Assembly (NCBI RefSeq): GCF_002844395.1
Contig: NZ_CP025197.1
Coordinates: 744,001-808,000 of the forward strand
DNA: 64,000 bases
Direction: 5' to 3'
DNA from: Acetivibrio saccincola
GTDB taxonomy: Bacteria > Bacillota > Clostridia > Acetivibrionales > Acetivibrionaceae
Positions 1-9,778 of the stretch are shown piece by piece. Every line of letters starts with the position of its first letter. The stretch's first letter is position 1. The notes under the pieces were generated by a model. It saw only the letters and a program-made list of their open reading frames with translations. It ran no database searches and had not been told where the DNA came from. The position numbers and the translations under genes were made by a program.

Positions 1-555
1 AGCATATTTGGACAAGAAGGTGTTTTTTATGCATCCATGTATTTAATTGTTTTTAATATAGTAATGTGGACGTATGGAATGGTAATTTTTAGTGGAAAAT
101 CTGATTTTAATATAAAAAAAATGCTGACCACACCTGCAATGGTGGCAGTGTATTTAGGGATCATAGTGTTTTTATTTCAAATTAATGTACCATTCCCAAT
201 TAAAAATGCTGCACAAATGATTGGGAATATGACAACTCCTCTGTCCATGATTATAATAGGAGCTATAATTGAAAGTGCTAATTTAAAAGATGCTTTATCG
301 GATTTACAAGCTTATGTTTTGAGCGCCATGCGTCTGCTTTTAATGCCGCTTTTAGCATATTTTTTAGTTATGTTCATAGATATACCAAAGATAGCTTCTG
401 ATATATGTATTGTTGTACTGGCAATGCCCATGTCGGTAAATGCTGCAGTTTTTGCGGAAAGATTTGAAGCTGAGCCGCTTTTTGCTTCAGAAGTGGTGAC
501 GGTATCCACATTGCTGTCCATGCTTACAATTCCTATTATACTGCGGTTGCTATGA
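1..555 (+). CDS. AEC (auxin efflux carrier) family transporter, C-terminal part
   Basis: The reading frame is open from base 1, so the gene begins before the window; the Met at base 37 is internal. The visible 184 residues are hydrophobic, with about five membrane segments, and carry the family-typical stretch MTTPLSMIIIG and the C-terminal AMPMSVNAAVFAERF stretch. Members of this family export small organic anions through the inner membrane. The substrate cannot be told from sequence. It ends 41 bp before the esterase start. Confidence 0.8.
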   Translation, partial: SIFGQEGVFYASMYLIVFNIVMWTYGMVIFSGKSDFNIKKMLTTPAMVAVYLGIIVFLFQINVPFPIKNAAQMIGNMTTPLSMIIIGAIIESANLKDALSDLQAYVLSAMRLLLMPLLAYFLVMFIDIPKIASDICIVVLAMPMSVNAAVFAERFEAEPLFASEVVTVSTLLSMLTIPIILRLL

Positions 556-596
556 AGAAAGTTTGCTAAACTTTTAAAATGGCAAGGAGGATTTTC

Positions 597-2471
597 GTGG
601 CAAATAACATAAAACTATCACCGTTAATTAGTGACGGAATGGTTTTACAGAGGGATGCACAAGTTAAAATATGGGGAAATGCCATACCTGACGAATGTAT
701 AACTTTAACTTTTATGGACAAAGCATACAGCACAAAATGTGATAAAGACGGGTATTTTGAAATAGTGCTGAATAATTTACCCCCTGGTGGTCCTTATAAT
801 ATGACAATAAGCTGCAAGGACGTGCAAAAGGAGATAAAGGATGTATTGGTTGGGGATGTATGGGTTTTAGGTGGTCAGTCAAATATGGAATTGCCTATTT
901 TAAGGACTTTGGATTTATATGAGGATGAAGTTAAAAATTCAGAAAACCCGGATATCCGCCATTTTATTGTTCCTCTTTCATATAACTTTCATAAGCCACA
1001 GGAGGATATAAGCGGTGGCAATTGGATTTCAGTAAACCCTGAAGATGTATATGAATTTAGTGCAGTAGGGTATTTTTTTGCTAAAATAATTAATGAAAAA
1101 TATAAAATTCCCATTGGTTTAATCAGAACTGCAGTTGGAGGAACGCCTGCAGAAGCATGGCTTAGCGAAAAGACTGTCAGTAAGTTTGAGAGGTTTCTTT
1201 CTTCTTTAAATAGATGTAAAGATGATGACTATGTTAAAAACACAATAGATACGGAACAACGCCGGTATAGTGACTGGTATAAGAGATTAGATGAAAAAGA
1301 TAAAGGCCTTTGTGAAAAAACTGTTCCCTGGTTTAGTGAAGAGTACGATGACAGAAACTGGAATACCATTTATTTGCCCAGAAGCTTTAAAGGTACTGAA
1401 CTTGAAAAGATAAAAGGTTCTATTTGGTTTAGAAAAGAGATATATTTAGATGAAAAACCTTCTAAAGAAAAAGTGAAGTTGATTCTTGGAACTTTAGTTG
1501 ATGCAGATGAAACATATGTTAATGGTATGATGGTCGGCAATACAGAGTACCGCTATCCTCCAAGGAGGTATACATTTCCGGCGGATGTTCTGAAAAAAGG
1601 CAAAAACATTATAGCTGTAAGGTTGATTGTTACACACAACATTGGTTCTTTCATTAAGGATATGCCGTATAAACTGGATTTGGGAGGATGCAAAATAGAT
1701 TTAACCGGTCAGTGGAAATATTGTGTAGGTACAGAAATGGAAAGACTTGAGGAATTTACATTTTTTCAATATAAACCTACCGGCGTGTATAATGCCATGA
1801 TTTACCCCTTACGCAAATACAGTATAAAAGGTATACTGTGGTATCAGGGAGAATCTAATACAGGATACCCTTATGATTATAAAGAAATTTTTGAAGCGGT
1901 TATAGAAGATTGGAGAAATACTTGGAATATGGGGGAAATACCTTTCTTATATGTCCAATTGGCAAACTATGAAGATCCAAATGGCGGCAACGGCTGGTGT
2001 CATTTAAGAGAGAGACAGAGAAGGGCGCTGGAGATACCTAATACAGGAATGGCAGTGACAATTGATGTGGGAGGGTATAATGAACTGCATCCCCAGAATA
2101 AAAAAGCCGTGGGTGAGAGACTTGCCCTTTGGGCAATGAATAAAGCATATGGCGAAAATTTAGTTTGCAGCGGGCCTATTTATAAAAGTCATAAAGTACT
2201 TGGAGATAAAATCCAACTATTTTTTGATTATGTGGGAAGCGGACTTGTGTGCAAAGGTGACAAATTATGTGAATTTACCATATGCGGAGAAGACGGAAAG
2301 TTTGTAGAAGCTGATGCTGTAATAGAGGGTGATACAGTGGTTGTCAGCAGCGGTAAAGTTGATAACCCGGTGCATGTGAGATATGCGTGGTCTAACAGCC
2401 CGGACAGGGCAAACCTATACAACAAAGAAGGATTGCCTGCATCACCTTTTACAACGGAGGAGCTGGAGTAA
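597..2471 (+). CDS. Sialate O-acetylesterase-like SGNH esterase
   Basis: The protein has about 624 residues and belongs to the sialate O-acetylesterase/acetylxylan esterase SGNH family, which removes O-acetyl groups from sugars. The N-terminus reads LSPLISDGMVLQ, the nucleophile serine lies in GGQSNMEL near residue 95, WYQGESNTG is the second block, and the likely catalytic His is in NELHPQNK near residue 500. A jelly-roll-like insert separates the blocks. I chose GTG at 597 because AAGGAGG (584-590) sits 6 bases before it; the ATG at 579 overlaps that site. No signal peptide is visible, so it probably acts on imported glycans in the cytoplasm. Confidence 0.85.
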   Translation: MANNIKLSPLISDGMVLQRDAQVKIWGNAIPDECITLTFMDKAYSTKCDKDGYFEIVLNNLPPGGPYNMTISCKDVQKEIKDVLVGDVWVLGGQSNMELPILRTLDLYEDEVKNSENPDIRHFIVPLSYNFHKPQEDISGGNWISVNPEDVYEFSAVGYFFAKIINEKYKIPIGLIRTAVGGTPAEAWLSEKTVSKFERFLSSLNRCKDDDYVKNTIDTEQRRYSDWYKRLDEKDKGLCEKTVPWFSEEYDDRNWNTIYLPRSFKGTELEKIKGSIWFRKEIYLDEKPSKEKVKLILGTLVDADETYVNGMMVGNTEYRYPPRRYTFPADVLKKGKNIIAVRLIVTHNIGSFIKDMPYKLDLGGCKIDLTGQWKYCVGTEMERLEEFTFFQYKPTGVYNAMIYPLRKYSIKGILWYQGESNTGYPYDYKEIFEAVIEDWRNTWNMGEIPFLYVQLANYEDPNGGNGWCHLRERQRRALEIPNTGMAVTIDVGGYNELHPQNKKAVGERLALWAMNKAYGENLVCSGPIYKSHKVLGDKIQLFFDYVGSGLVCKGDKLCEFTICGEDGKFVEADAVIEGDTVVVSSGKVDNPVHVRYAWSNSPDRANLYNKEGLPASPFTTEELE

Positions 2472-2541
2472 AAAAATTATAATTATTGCGTGTTTACATT
2501 TAAAGTTATGGGGTATAAATACACTCGGAGGTGTTAATTTT

Positions 2542-3051
2542 ATGGAGAAAATAAAAGATATTCTTAAGTTTGCCATGAAAATGGAAAAGGATGCAGAAAA
2601 TTTTTATAATTACTACATGGATAGGGTGGAGTCAGAGTCTATAAAAAATATGTTTAGTGAGCTGTCTAAAATGGAAAGGGAGCACTATGAGATTTTAAAG
2701 GATAAATTTGAACAGTTGGAATTTAAAGAACCGCCTTTAACAATTTCCTGGGTGGTGGATGATGATTCTAGAGTGGTAGACCCTTCAATTATTCACTTCA
2801 ACTCTGATTTAATAGGGGAAGATGAAAAGGAAATGTCAGATCTTACAATTATAAGAATGGCATATCATATGGAAAACGATTTTGTAATGTTTTATAAAAA
2901 TGCAGCAGCAGAGGCAGAAGATGCAGAAGCAAAGAAGTTTTTAGAAGAGATTGTAAAGTGGGAAGAAAGTCACAGAGACATTTTTCAAAAAAAGTATGAG
3001 GAACTTATAAAGAAACATTGGAAGAATATAACTAACATTATTTTCAAGTAA
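2542..3051 (+). CDS. Ferritin-like (rubrerythrin-type) diiron domain protein
   Basis: This 169-residue helical protein has two helix-pair blocks with acidic and His residues spaced as in ferritin-like diiron proteins: MEKDAENFYNYY, then MEREHYEIL, later MENDFVMFY and WEESHRDIF. The reading frame is open upstream to 2383 inside the esterase gene, but GGAGG at 2527-2531 fixes the start at ATG 2542. There is no C-terminal rubredoxin domain, so it is not a full rubrerythrin. A role in peroxide or iron handling is family knowledge, not shown here. A terminator follows at 3208. Confidence 0.75.
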   Translation: MEKIKDILKFAMKMEKDAENFYNYYMDRVESESIKNMFSELSKMEREHYEILKDKFEQLEFKEPPLTISWVVDDDSRVVDPSIIHFNSDLIGEDEKEMSDLTIIRMAYHMENDFVMFYKNAAAEAEDAEAKKFLEEIVKWEESHRDIFQKKYEELIKKHWKNITNIIFK

Positions 3052-3207
3052 CATTATGCTGAAATAATCTATATATACAAATAAAACCATGTATGAGAAA
3101 GTGAGTAAACAGGCAAAAATCATACAAAGCAAAACCCAAAAAGCAAAGAGCTAAAAAAGCAAAATTTAAAAAATAAAAACTAAAGAAACTAAAAACCCAC
3201 TAAAAAG

Positions 3208-3236
3208 AGTCCTCTATTAACAGGAGGGCTTTTTAT
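3208..3236 (+). terminator. Rho-independent terminator after the ferritin-like gene
   Basis: A 7-bp stem (AGTCCTC with GGAGGGCT, one G-T pair) and an 8-base loop are followed by a T run. Confidence 0.7.
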
Positions 3237-3426
3237 TAAAGGCCTGTGGAAAATGTCAAAAATCATTAAAAAACCATAATGTTTTGGATATATTTCAGGT
3301 AGTTATTTTTGAAACAAAATATTATAATTATAATAAGTCTAATTAAATATATATGTAATTTGACATAAATTTGAATATGGCATGTATAAAAGACACATAG
3401 AATATATTAAAAAAGGGATGATTGAC

Positions 3427-4728
3427 ATGAAAGAAAAGAGAACTATAGCAGAAAAAATTTTTGATGCCCACAGGGTGGATATGCCCTTTCCGGACACTCA
3501 TGTACTAAAGCTTGATGCGGTATTTTGTCATGAAATTACTACGCCTATAGCTATAACTGATTTACAGAAAAGAGGAATGGACAGGGTTTTTGATGCAAGT
3601 AAAATAAAAGCAGTGATTGACCATGTATCCCCTGCAAAGGACAGTAAGACTGCAGAGCAGGGAAAAATACTCCGTGAATGGGCCAGAAGACATGGCATCA
3701 AGGACTTTTTTGATATCGGACGCAATGGTGTGTGCCATGCTTTATTCCCAGAAAAGGGGTTTGTAAGACCCGGGTACACGGTAATAATGGGGGACTCTCA
3801 TACTTGTACTCATGGGGCTTTTGGAGCTTTTGCCGCAGGAGTTGGGACTACGGATTTAGAAGTTGGGATACTAAAAGGTGTATGTTCATTTCGTACCCCT
3901 AAAACCATAAAAATAGTACTAAATGGAAAGCTAAGACCCGGTGTTTATGCAAAAGACGTCATCCTATTTATAATAAAGGAGTTGACTGTAAACGGTGCAA
4001 CAAATAAAATTATAGAGTTTACAGGTCCTGTTATTGATGAAATGTCCATGGAGGCCAGGATGACTTTGTGCAACATGGCAATAGAAGCCGGCGGTACATG
4101 TGGAATTTGCTATCCGGATGCTACAACTGTGGACTACCTTTGGGAGTTTATAAAAGACGAGTTTGAGACAAAAGAAGATGCACTAAAAGAATATTCCAAA
4201 TGGATATCAGACGAAGGCGCTGAATATGAAAAAGTATATGAATATGATGTTTCAGATTTAGAGCCAATGGTTACCTTTGGTTATAAGCCGGATCAGGTTA
4301 AAACAGTGCGGGAAATGGAAGGAACAAAAGTTGACCAGATTTATATCGGAAGCTGTACAAATGGAAGAATTGAAGACCTTAGGGTTGCAGCTGAAGTCCT
4401 AAGGGGTAAAAAAATCCATGATAATGTACGTGGAATAGTAAGCCCTGCTACTCCGGCTGTATACAGTGCTGCACTTAAGGAAGGGATTATAGAAATTTTC
4501 CAGGATGCAGGCTTTTGTGTAACAAACCCCACTTGTGGTGCTTGCCTTGGCATGAGTAACGGCGTATTAGCCGAAGGTGAAGTATGTGCCTCCACTACAA
4601 ACAGGAACTTTAACGGACGTATGGGGAAAGGTGGAATGGTTCACCTAATGAGCCCTGCAACTGCTGCGGCTACAGCAATTAAGGGAAGTATCACCAATTC
4701 TCGTTTATTTGAGGAAGGAGGGGTATAA
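3427..4728 (+). CDS. leuC: LeuC-type dehydratase large subunit (3-isopropylmalate dehydratase/homoaconitase family)
   Basis: About 433 residues of the aconitase superfamily. It isomerises a 2- or 3-hydroxy acid through a [4Fe-4S] cluster; the cluster Cys are visible in GSCTNGR and in the TCGACLG block near the C-terminus, and MGDSHTCTHGAFGAF is the family substrate/cluster loop. Its length fits the archaeal-type large subunit (about 420) better than the long E. coli LeuC. The ATG at 3427 is preferred over 3382 because AAAAAGGG lies about 9 bases before it. Its TAA overlaps the ATG of the small subunit (TAATG), so the two are translationally coupled. No leuA or leuB is nearby, so the exact substrate (isopropylmalate, methylmalate or dimethylmalate) is open. 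Confidence 0.85.
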   Translation: MKEKRTIAEKIFDAHRVDMPFPDTHVLKLDAVFCHEITTPIAITDLQKRGMDRVFDASKIKAVIDHVSPAKDSKTAEQGKILREWARRHGIKDFFDIGRNGVCHALFPEKGFVRPGYTVIMGDSHTCTHGAFGAFAAGVGTTDLEVGILKGVCSFRTPKTIKIVLNGKLRPGVYAKDVILFIIKELTVNGATNKIIEFTGPVIDEMSMEARMTLCNMAIEAGGTCGICYPDATTVDYLWEFIKDEFETKEDALKEYSKWISDEGAEYEKVYEYDVSDLEPMVTFGYKPDQVKTVREMEGTKVDQIYIGSCTNGRIEDLRVAAEVLRGKKIHDNVRGIVSPATPAVYSAALKEGIIEIFQDAGFCVTNPTCGACLGMSNGVLAEGEVCASTTNRNFNGRMGKGGMVHLMSPATAAATAIKGSITNSRLFEEGGV

Positions 4729-5252
4729 TGAAAACTTTTGGTGGGAAAGTACTGTTTTTAGACAGGGATGATATAAATACCGATGAAATAATTCCTGCAA
4801 AATACCTAACTGAGATTACCAAGGATGCCTTAAAACCATATCTTTTGGAGGATTTGAGATTAGAAGGCTTTGACTCAAAGAGGGATATTGAAGGCAAATC
4901 AGTTATAGTTACCAGGGCAAATTTTGGGTGCGGTTCATCAAGGGAGCATGCGCCCTGGGCTTTGGAGGTAAACGGAATTAATGTTGTAATTGCTGAAAAC
5001 TTTGCAAGGATATTCAGGCAAAACATGTACAACTGCGGGATGTTTGCCATTGAACTGCCAAAAGAAAAAATTGACTATCTTTTTGACACTTACAAAGATA
5101 AAGACACCACAATAGAAATTGATGTAGATAATGACAAAATTATCATTTCATCAGAGGGCAAATGTGAAGAAATTGATTTTACCATTGGGGAATTTGACAA
5201 AGCCCTTATAAAAGAAGGCGGCTGGGTAGGCTACGCTGATAAACATTATTAA
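4728..5252 (+). CDS. leuD: LeuD-type dehydratase small subunit
   Basis: The 174-residue small 'swivel' subunit pairs with the large subunit just upstream. It carries DDINTDEIIPAKYL near residue 15 and the substrate-binding FGCGSSREHAPWAL near residue 65. The specificity loop after DEIIPAKYL reads YLTE, different from loops I recall for methanogen isopropylmalate or homoaconitate enzymes, so the substrate is not settled. It overlaps leuC by one base and ends before a strong bidirectional terminator. Confidence 0.85.
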   Translation: MKTFGGKVLFLDRDDINTDEIIPAKYLTEITKDALKPYLLEDLRLEGFDSKRDIEGKSVIVTRANFGCGSSREHAPWALEVNGINVVIAENFARIFRQNMYNCGMFAIELPKEKIDYLFDTYKDKDTTIEIDVDNDKIIISSEGKCEEIDFTIGEFDKALIKEGGWVGYADKHY

Positions 5253-5261
5253 TAAAGGATG

Positions 5262-5301
5262 TAAAAACTTGCCCGTCAAGGTTTTATTTGACGGGCATTT
5301 T
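5262..5301. terminator. Bidirectional terminator between leuD and hemZ
   Basis: A perfect 10-bp stem (5270-5279 with 5288-5297) has T residues after it on the plus strand and A residues before it, so it can serve both converging genes. The stop codon of the minus-strand hemZ gene lies inside the stem. Confidence 0.85.
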
Positions 5302-6784
5302 GATTATATGGAAAATTTTTTACCAATAGTTTTTTCCTCATTATCATTTCATCAACATTTTTTATATAAAGCTCTACACTTTTTACATTAAAAGCTCTTT
5401 TTACACTGCTATCTTCCGGAGAAACCACTTTGCTTATCCCACCGGCACCAAGGGCTATTATAGATTGTTTTTCCTCCATAATCTGGACATTATATATGCC
5501 CTCAAATCCTTTTTTGCAGTACCCGACATTTTCAAGATTTTCAGCCATTTTTTTCTGTCTGTATAGATAATAGGGATGCATATTCATTTTCTTAGCATAT
5601 TCAGATGCTAAGTCTATCATTAAAGAAGCTTCTTTATTTGGGGCAAAGTCAAATTTTGCATTCTCTGTTAATTTTGATGCTCTTTTAACTGCCATTGTAT
5701 GAACGGTAAAACTTTCAGGATTAAGGGTTTTAATATAATTCATTGTATTTTCAAAATCCTTTATATTTTCACCCGGAAGGCCGGCGATTACGTCCATGTT
5801 GATATTTCCAAACCCCATTTCCCTTGCCATGTAGAAGCAGTTAATTATATCCTGTGAAGTGTGTTTTCGGCCAATTAATTTTAGAGTTTTATCCTTCATA
5901 GTCTGGGGATTTATACTTATACGGTTTACGCTAAAGTTTTTAATTAGGGAAAGCTTTTCTTTAGTAATTGTGTCAGGCCGTCCGGCTTCTAAAGTATATT
6001 CTCCAATGCTTTCAAAATCAAAAGTTTTTTCTATTTCAGTTAAAAGTACTTCTAAGTTTTTTTCATCAATTGCAGTGGGTGTGCCTCCTCCGATATAAAT
6101 GTTTTGAATTTTATACCCTTTTTCTTTGATTATCTGCTGTACCCCTTTAATTTCAGTTTTTAAAGCTTCTATATAACCTAAAACAAAATCTTTGTACTTG
6201 TCAATAGAATTAGAAGTAAAAGAACAGTATAAGCACCTTGATTTGCAAAAGGGAATTCCAATGTATATGCTTATCATATGAGGTTTTGTGTTATCGAGGA
6301 TTTCCTTTTCACTTTTTGCTACATCAAAGAGAAGCTTAAGTTTTTCCTTTGATACAAAATAATAATCTTGAAGTATTCCCCAAATCTTTTCATAACTAAG
6401 CCCCCGGCTTAATAGTTTATGGACAAGTTTTACAGGTCTTATGCCGGTTAAAAAGCCCCAGGGAAGCTTTTTATTTGTAAAATTTGAAAGTGCAATATAA
6501 ATTTCTCTTTTTACTTCTCTTTTTATAGTTTTTTCTTCAGGTTCATCTAAATAAGAAAAAGGCTTAAAGTGATGAATATTTTTATAACAGCAAAAACCAT
6601 CATTTAAAATAACGGTTTCAATTTCAAAACAGATATTTCTTTTCCTAAGTTCTGTATATATAAAAATTCCCTTCTTAACTTCAAAATCTGATTTTTCTTT
6701 TACAATATCATTTTCAAAAAATAGTTTTATAATATCTTTTACCTGATATAAATAATCATGTCCTTTAAGTTGCACAAAAATCAT
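5276..6784 (-). CDS. hemZ: Coproporphyrinogen III oxidase-like radical SAM protein HemZ
   Basis: A 502-residue protein of the HemN/HemZ group. The radical SAM cluster motif CKSRCLYC is at residues 180-187, and YIGGGTPTAI and VIAGLPGE follow as in HemN-like enzymes. The N-terminal 170 residues form the extra domain typical of clostridial HemZ. Family members perform oxygen-independent coproporphyrinogen oxidation or related radical chemistry; several HemN-like proteins instead handle heme, so the reaction is inferred. It converges with leuD and stands alone, with no other heme genes in view. Confidence 0.85.
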   Translation of the reverse strand: MIFVQLKGHDYLYQVKDIIKLFFENDIVKEKSDFEVKKGIFIYTELRKRNICFEIETVILNDGFCCYKNIHHFKPFSYLDEPEEKTIKREVKREIYIALSNFTNKKLPWGFLTGIRPVKLVHKLLSRGLSYEKIWGILQDYYFVSKEKLKLLFDVAKSEKEILDNTKPHMISIYIGIPFCKSRCLYCSFTSNSIDKYKDFVLGYIEALKTEIKGVQQIIKEKGYKIQNIYIGGGTPTAIDEKNLEVLLTEIEKTFDFESIGEYTLEAGRPDTITKEKLSLIKNFSVNRISINPQTMKDKTLKLIGRKHTSQDIINCFYMAREMGFGNINMDVIAGLPGENIKDFENTMNYIKTLNPESFTVHTMAVKRASKLTENAKFDFAPNKEASLMIDLASEYAKKMNMHPYYLYRQKKMAENLENVGYCKKGFEGIYNVQIMEEKQSIIALGAGGISKVVSPEDSSVKRAFNVKSVELYIKNVDEMIMRKKLLVKNFPYNQNARQIKP

Positions 6785-7005
6785 TTTAGCCTCCTATAAT
6801 TATACCTAATGAAAAGCAACAAAAAAGTAACAAAAGCAACTAAACAAAAGCAACTAAAATATTATATCGGTTATAAAATAATCATAATGATAAAACAAGC
6901 ATATTATAATTATTTTTATCAGTCAACAGACTTTTAAATTATTATAAAAACCAACTTTATAAATTATTATAAAATTAAGCTAAAAATAAAGGCGCTTTGT
7001 AGTCC

Positions 7006-7073
7006 TTGAAGTTATTTTAACTCTCGTGTAGAATTAACATATATAATAGCAATTGTTACAGCAATAACTTCAA
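7006..7073. promoter_or_regulatory. Inverted repeat around a candidate promoter of the isomerase gene
   Basis: An 11-bp perfect inverted repeat (TTGAAGTTATT at 7006-7016, AATAACTTCAA at 7063-7073) brackets a TATAAT box at 7042-7047. It lies in the otherwise featureless, AT-rich 335-bp gap between hemZ and the isomerase. Spaced half-sites suggest a looping or two-site repressor; no regulator gene is adjacent. Confidence 0.4.
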
Positions 7074-7120
7074 CAAAAAATAAGGTTAGCACATTAATAA
7101 AAAATGAAGGAGGTCAAAAA

Positions 7121-8611
7121 ATGAACAATATGCCTGAGGTTAAAATTGGTATTGTAGCAGTTAGCAGGGATTGTTTTCCGGAGGAATTATCTGTAAACAG
7201 AAGAAAAGCACTGGTGGAAGCCTACAAGAAAAAATATAACGAAGATGACATATATGAATGTCCAATTTGTATTGTTGAAAGTGAAATTCATATGGTGGAG
7301 GCTTTAGAAGATATAAAAAAAGCAGGGTGTAATGCCCTTTGTGTGTACCTAGGAAATTTTGGTCCTGAAATAGCTGAAACATTGCTTGCAAAACACTTTG
7401 ACGGTCCTAAAATGTTTATAGCAGCAGCAGAAGAAACATCAAAGGACGGCGGGCTTATCCAGGGACGCGGGGATGCATATTGTGGTATGTTAAATGCAAG
7501 CTACAATTTAAATTTACGCAATGTAAAGGCGTATATCCCTGAATATCCTGTGGGTACGGCAGAAGAATGCGCAGATATGATTCATGAGTTCCTTCCAATT
7601 GCCCGTGCAGTTTATGGACTGAATAATTTAAAAATTATAAGTTTTGGACCTCGTCCGTTAAACTTTTTAGCTTGTAATGCGCCAATTAAACAGCTTTACA
7701 ATTTGAATGTGGAAATTGAGGAAAACTCTGAATTAGACCTTTTTGAAGCTTTTAATAAGCATGAAGGGGATAAAAGAATCCCAGAAATTGTTAAAGAAAT
7801 GGAAATAGAACTAGGAGAAGGTAACGAAAAGCCGGAAATTCTTGAAAAACTTGCCCAGTATGAATTAACACTTCTTGACTGGATAGAAGAACACAAGGGG
7901 TATAGAAAATATGTGACAGTTGCGGCAAAATGCTGGCCTGCATTTCAAACCCAGTTTGGCTTTGTTCCATGCTATGTAAACAGCCGTTTAGCTGCAAAGG
8001 GTATCCCGGTTTCTTGTGAAGTGGATATTTACGGGGCATTAAGTGAATTTATAGGAACAGTTGTATCCCAGGATGTGGTGACTCTATTAGATATAAACAA
8101 CACCGTTCCTTATGATATTTACAATGAAGATATAAAAGACAAATTTGACTATACAGCTACAGATGTATTTATGGGTTTTCACTGCGGCAATACAGCAGTA
8201 TGTAAATTAACATCCCATGAAATGAAGTACCAGATGATAATGGCAAGAACCCTTCCTGAGGAGGTAACCCAGGGAACTCTTGAAGGGGATATAATTCCGG
8301 GAGATATTACATTTTTTAGAATTCAAAGTACAGCTGATTCCAAGTTACGTGCTTATATAGCTAATGGTGAAGTTCTTCCGGTGCCTACACGCTCATTTGG
8401 GGGAATTGGTATTTTTGCTATTTCGGAAATGGCAAGGTTTTACCGCCATGTATTGATTGAGAAGAATTTCCCTCACCATGGGGCGGTTACATTCGGTCAC
8501 TTTGGAAAACCTCTTTTTGAAGTGTTTAAATATATAGGAGTTCCTGTTGAAGAGATATACTTCAACAGACCAAAGGGGATGCTTTATCCTACAGAAAATC
8601 CTTTTAAATAA
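7121..8611 (+). CDS. L-fucose/L-arabinose isomerase family protein
   Basis: The 496-residue protein resembles the fucose isomerase superfamily: an N-terminal Rossmann-like part (VKIGIVAVSRDCFPEEL), then CWPAFQTQFGFVPC, a GFHCGN block and a C-terminal HHGAVTFGHFG stretch with likely metal or substrate ligands. Family members interconvert aldoses and ketoses. The specific sugar is unknown. It has its own promoter region and a strong terminator, so it is probably a single-gene unit. GAAGGAGG lies just before the ATG. Confidence 0.75.
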   Translation: MNNMPEVKIGIVAVSRDCFPEELSVNRRKALVEAYKKKYNEDDIYECPICIVESEIHMVEALEDIKKAGCNALCVYLGNFGPEIAETLLAKHFDGPKMFIAAAEETSKDGGLIQGRGDAYCGMLNASYNLNLRNVKAYIPEYPVGTAEECADMIHEFLPIARAVYGLNNLKIISFGPRPLNFLACNAPIKQLYNLNVEIEENSELDLFEAFNKHEGDKRIPEIVKEMEIELGEGNEKPEILEKLAQYELTLLDWIEEHKGYRKYVTVAAKCWPAFQTQFGFVPCYVNSRLAAKGIPVSCEVDIYGALSEFIGTVVSQDVVTLLDINNTVPYDIYNEDIKDKFDYTATDVFMGFHCGNTAVCKLTSHEMKYQMIMARTLPEEVTQGTLEGDIIPGDITFFRIQSTADSKLRAYIANGEVLPVPTRSFGGIGIFAISEMARFYRHVLIEKNFPHHGAVTFGHFGKPLFEVFKYIGVPVEEIYFNRPKGMLYPTENPFK

Positions 8612-8663
8612 TTTTAATTTTTTATACTTTATTTAAAATTTAAAGATCAAATGCAAAAAAACA

Positions 8664-8705
8664 GGTAATCGAAAGAAAAAGTCCTTCTTTCGATTACCAT
8701 GTTTT
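8664..8705 (+). terminator. Strong terminator after the isomerase gene
   Basis: A perfect 13-bp stem (8664-8676 with 8686-8698), loop of 9, is followed by ATGTTTTTT; upstream A residues extend the pairing. Confidence 0.85.
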
Positions 8706-8732
8706 TTACAACAACATACGGGGTTTGATGCT

Positions 8733-9698
8733 ATGAACAAATATTTTGAGAAAGTAATTTTAAAGTCAACAAATTCAAAGGAAATAGTTGAAATACATGA
8801 AATACAGGACCTTTGGGGTGGCTATGGCAAAATATTTCGATGCATACTCAGCCGTTCACTTTTAAAAAGTGTAATAGTTAAAAATGTCCGTTTACCTGAT
8901 AAAAGAAGTAATCAGGATTCAGATATATCTTACAGGAGGAAGCTAAAATCCTACAAGGTGGAGATGGAATTTTATAAAAATTGGAGTAAAAAGTGTAATG
9001 AAGATTGCAGGGTTGCTGACTGGTATGCATTTGAGTGGCAAAACAATGAGTTTTTAATGGTATTTGAAGATCTTGATTTGGCAGGGTTTAAAGGGAGAAT
9101 GTCAAGTGTAACCTGGAATGAAGTAAAACTGTGTTTGAAGTGGCTTGCAAATTTTCATGCTGCCTTTATGGGTGAGAAGCCTGAAGGGTTGTGGTCAAAA
9201 GGTACATATTGGCATTTGGAAACCAGACCGGATGAATTAAAAGCCCTAAGGGATATGAGACTTAAGAATGCAGCTAAAAAGATGGATGCAAAACTTGACG
9301 GATGCAAATTTAAAACTTTTGTTCATGGGGATGCAAAGATTGCAAACTTTTGTTTTTCTGAAGACAGAAGCAGAGTGGCGGCAGTGGATTTCCAGTATGT
9401 CGGCGGTGGCTGCGGCATGAAGGATGTTGCTTACTTTATAGACAGCTGCCTATATGATGAAGAATGTGAAGCTTTAGAAGGAGATATTTTGGATTTTTAC
9501 TTTGGCGAGCTTGAAAAAGCATTGAAAATAAGGGGAAAAGATATTGATTTTGATGCCCTAGAAAAAGAATGGCGGGAATTATATTATGTTGCATGGGCTG
9601 ATTTTTACAGATTTTTTAAGGGCTGGGCTTTAGGGCATTATGAAGGAAAATATAGTGAACGTGTTATAAACAAAGTAATTGAAAGTTTAAATATGTAG
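8733..9698 (+). CDS. Phosphotransferase of the CHK/ecdysteroid kinase-like group
   Basis: A 321-residue protein with aminoglycoside phosphotransferase-type kinase fold: the catalytic loop [11 protein letters not shown] around residue 200 and the metal-binding VDFQYVGGG at residue 218. The wording of these motifs (HGDAKxxNF, DFQ) is closest to the ecdysteroid kinase-like/CHK group, which phosphorylates small hydroxyl compounds. The substrate is not deducible. It lies between a terminator upstream and a converging gene downstream, apparently alone. Confidence 0.7.
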   Translation: MNKYFEKVILKSTNSKEIVEIHEIQDLWGGYGKIFRCILSRSLLKSVIVKNVRLPDKRSNQDSDISYRRKLKSYKVEMEFYKNWSKKCNEDCRVADWYAFEWQNNEFLMVFEDLDLAGFKGRMSSVTWNEVKLCLKWLANFHAAFMGEKPEGLWSKGTYWHLETRPDELKALRDMRLKNAAKKMDAKLDGCKFKTFVHGDAKIANFCFSEDRSRVAAVDFQYVGGGCGMKDVAYFIDSCLYDEECEALEGDILDFYFGELEKALKIRGKDIDFDALEKEWRELYYVAWADFYRFFKGWALGHYEGKYSERVINKVIESLNM

Positions 9699-9778
9699 TT
9701 TTACATTAACGATACTGTATTTGTTTTTACATTCATATTTGATTTTCACTGATTTGTTTTTATGCTGATAAAAGATTA

